NCBI GenBank assembly: GCA_965224205.1
Contig: CBDCYN010000032.1
Location: forward strand, 175,585-239,584
Length of the DNA stretch: 64,000 bases
DNA from: CBDCYN01 sp965224205
GTDB lineage: Bacteria > Planctomycetota > Phycisphaerae > Phycisphaerales > Phycisphaeraceae
Direction: 5' to 3'
In this document: positions 63,645 to 64,000 of the stretch, piece after piece
Layout: the number at the start of each line of letters is the position of its first letter
Numbering within the stretch: position 1 is the first letter of the stretch
Notes under the pieces: model-generated
What the model saw: the letters and a program-made list of their open reading frames with translations, nothing else
Database searches by the model: none
What the model was told of the DNA's origin: nothing
Position numbers and translations under genes: made by a program

Positions 63645-64000
63645 ATGGCTGACGCCGCGATCGGCGCCATCGACGAGTTCATCGCATCTCAGGGCGTCGA
63701 CACCGACGCCGCCGGCTGGAAGACCAGGCTCGCCAAACCCCGCAGGCCGAGTTCGACGCCGGCAGCACCTACTACTGGGATCTCGACACCACCGAGGGCA
63801 AGATCAGCGTCCGCCTGATGCCCGACGTCGCGCCCATGCACGTCTCCAGCACCATCTACCTCACCCGCCTCGGCTTCTACGACGACCTCTCCTTCCACCG
63901 CGTGATCTGGCAGTTCATGGCCCAGGGCGGCTGCCCACTCGGCACCGGCACCGGCGGACCCGGCTACCAGTACGACGGTGAGTACGACCCGAACGTCAAG
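63645..64000 (+). pseudogene. Cyclophilin-type peptidyl-prolyl isomerase, frameshifted and cut by the window
   Basis: It begins MADAAIGAIDEFIASQGVD. Near 63,736-63,743 (a run AAACCCC) the frame is lost by one missing base; the correct frame continues as PQAEFDAGSTYYWDLDTTEG, KISVRLMPDVAPMHVSSTIYL and LSFHRVIWQFMAQGGCP (cyclophilin motif), then GTGTGGPGYQYDGEYD up to the window end. The C-terminus lies outside. The break may be a sequencing error. Confidence 0.82.

Overview
The window looks like two unrelated genome pieces joined near 34,050. Bases 1 to about 34,050 have planctomycete traits, probably class Phycisphaerae: PEP-CTERM sorted proteins, a dockerin-like exported protein, a glutamyl-tRNA synthetase with a long insertion after KMSKR, and small dispersed repeats. 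Bases from about 34,050 to 64,000 are visibly richer in GC, with strongly C-ending codons. They carry RNase Y, a SipW-type signal peptidase, a class I aldolase and a DUF6282-like protein, and resemble Chloroflexota (or less likely an actinobacterium). At the join two genes face away from each other and both lack their 5' ends, so I read it as a contig join or assembly chimera, not as biology.

Left piece. Bases 1-10,136 hold an exported module: a WD40 protein cut by the window edge, a TPR-CHAT caspase-like protein, a DUF928-like protein, and a convergent 1,874-residue two-partner-secretion exoprotein. The same gene types cluster in cyanobacteria, and their joint role is not established. After a PEP-CTERM dockerin-like protein come trpF, an IS5-like element inserted exactly at the lexA stop codon, lexA, gltX, a second PEP-CTERM protein, a pirin, and a minus-strand run atpZ-atpI-atpB-atpE-atpF-atpH-atpA followed by gltA. 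atpG, atpD and atpC are not there. The end of the piece has a phosphoesterase, a secreted metalloprotease, a lone FliN-type protein, a DUF4136 lipoprotein, an IS630 element that needs a frameshift, and an envelope protein truncated at the join. Five copies of a roughly 100-bp intergenic repeat and three inverted repeats beginning GGGTGC lie between these genes.

Right piece. The backbone is RNase Y (truncated), two small membrane proteins, tRNA-Asp, then (after the island) a subtilase with eight FN3 domains, an enolase-superfamily enzyme, a zinc peptidase, class I aldolase, a glycosyltransferase-like protein, an FMN reductase, signal peptidase, an ArsR regulator with a palindromic operator over its start codon, a SnoaL-like protein, a lyase coupled to a DUF6282-like gene, a hydrolase and a cyclophilin. 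Four of these backbone genes carry frameshifts, which may be sequencing errors.

The most interesting part is an integrated element of about 12.94 kb (36,658-49,620), bounded by a 24-bp direct repeat of the tRNA-Asp 3' end. Its left arm (minus strand) has a large serine integrase, a 65-residue protein whose start is buried in a perfect hairpin, a Prim-Pol/RepA-like replication protein and a serine recombinase homologue with a degraded active site. Next come three perfect 198-bp tandem repeats and a zinc-ribbon/SHOCT protein. Its right arm (plus strand) has two small phage-like genes and then a tightly coupled cassette: a methyltransferase-like protein without the NPPY motif, a second methyltransferase with NPPY but an altered SAM motif, a GIY-YIG/SF2 helicase and a PIN-domain protein. 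I propose this cassette as a restriction or anti-phage system on a satellite-like or plasmid-like integrative element. No rRNA or CRISPR array was seen.
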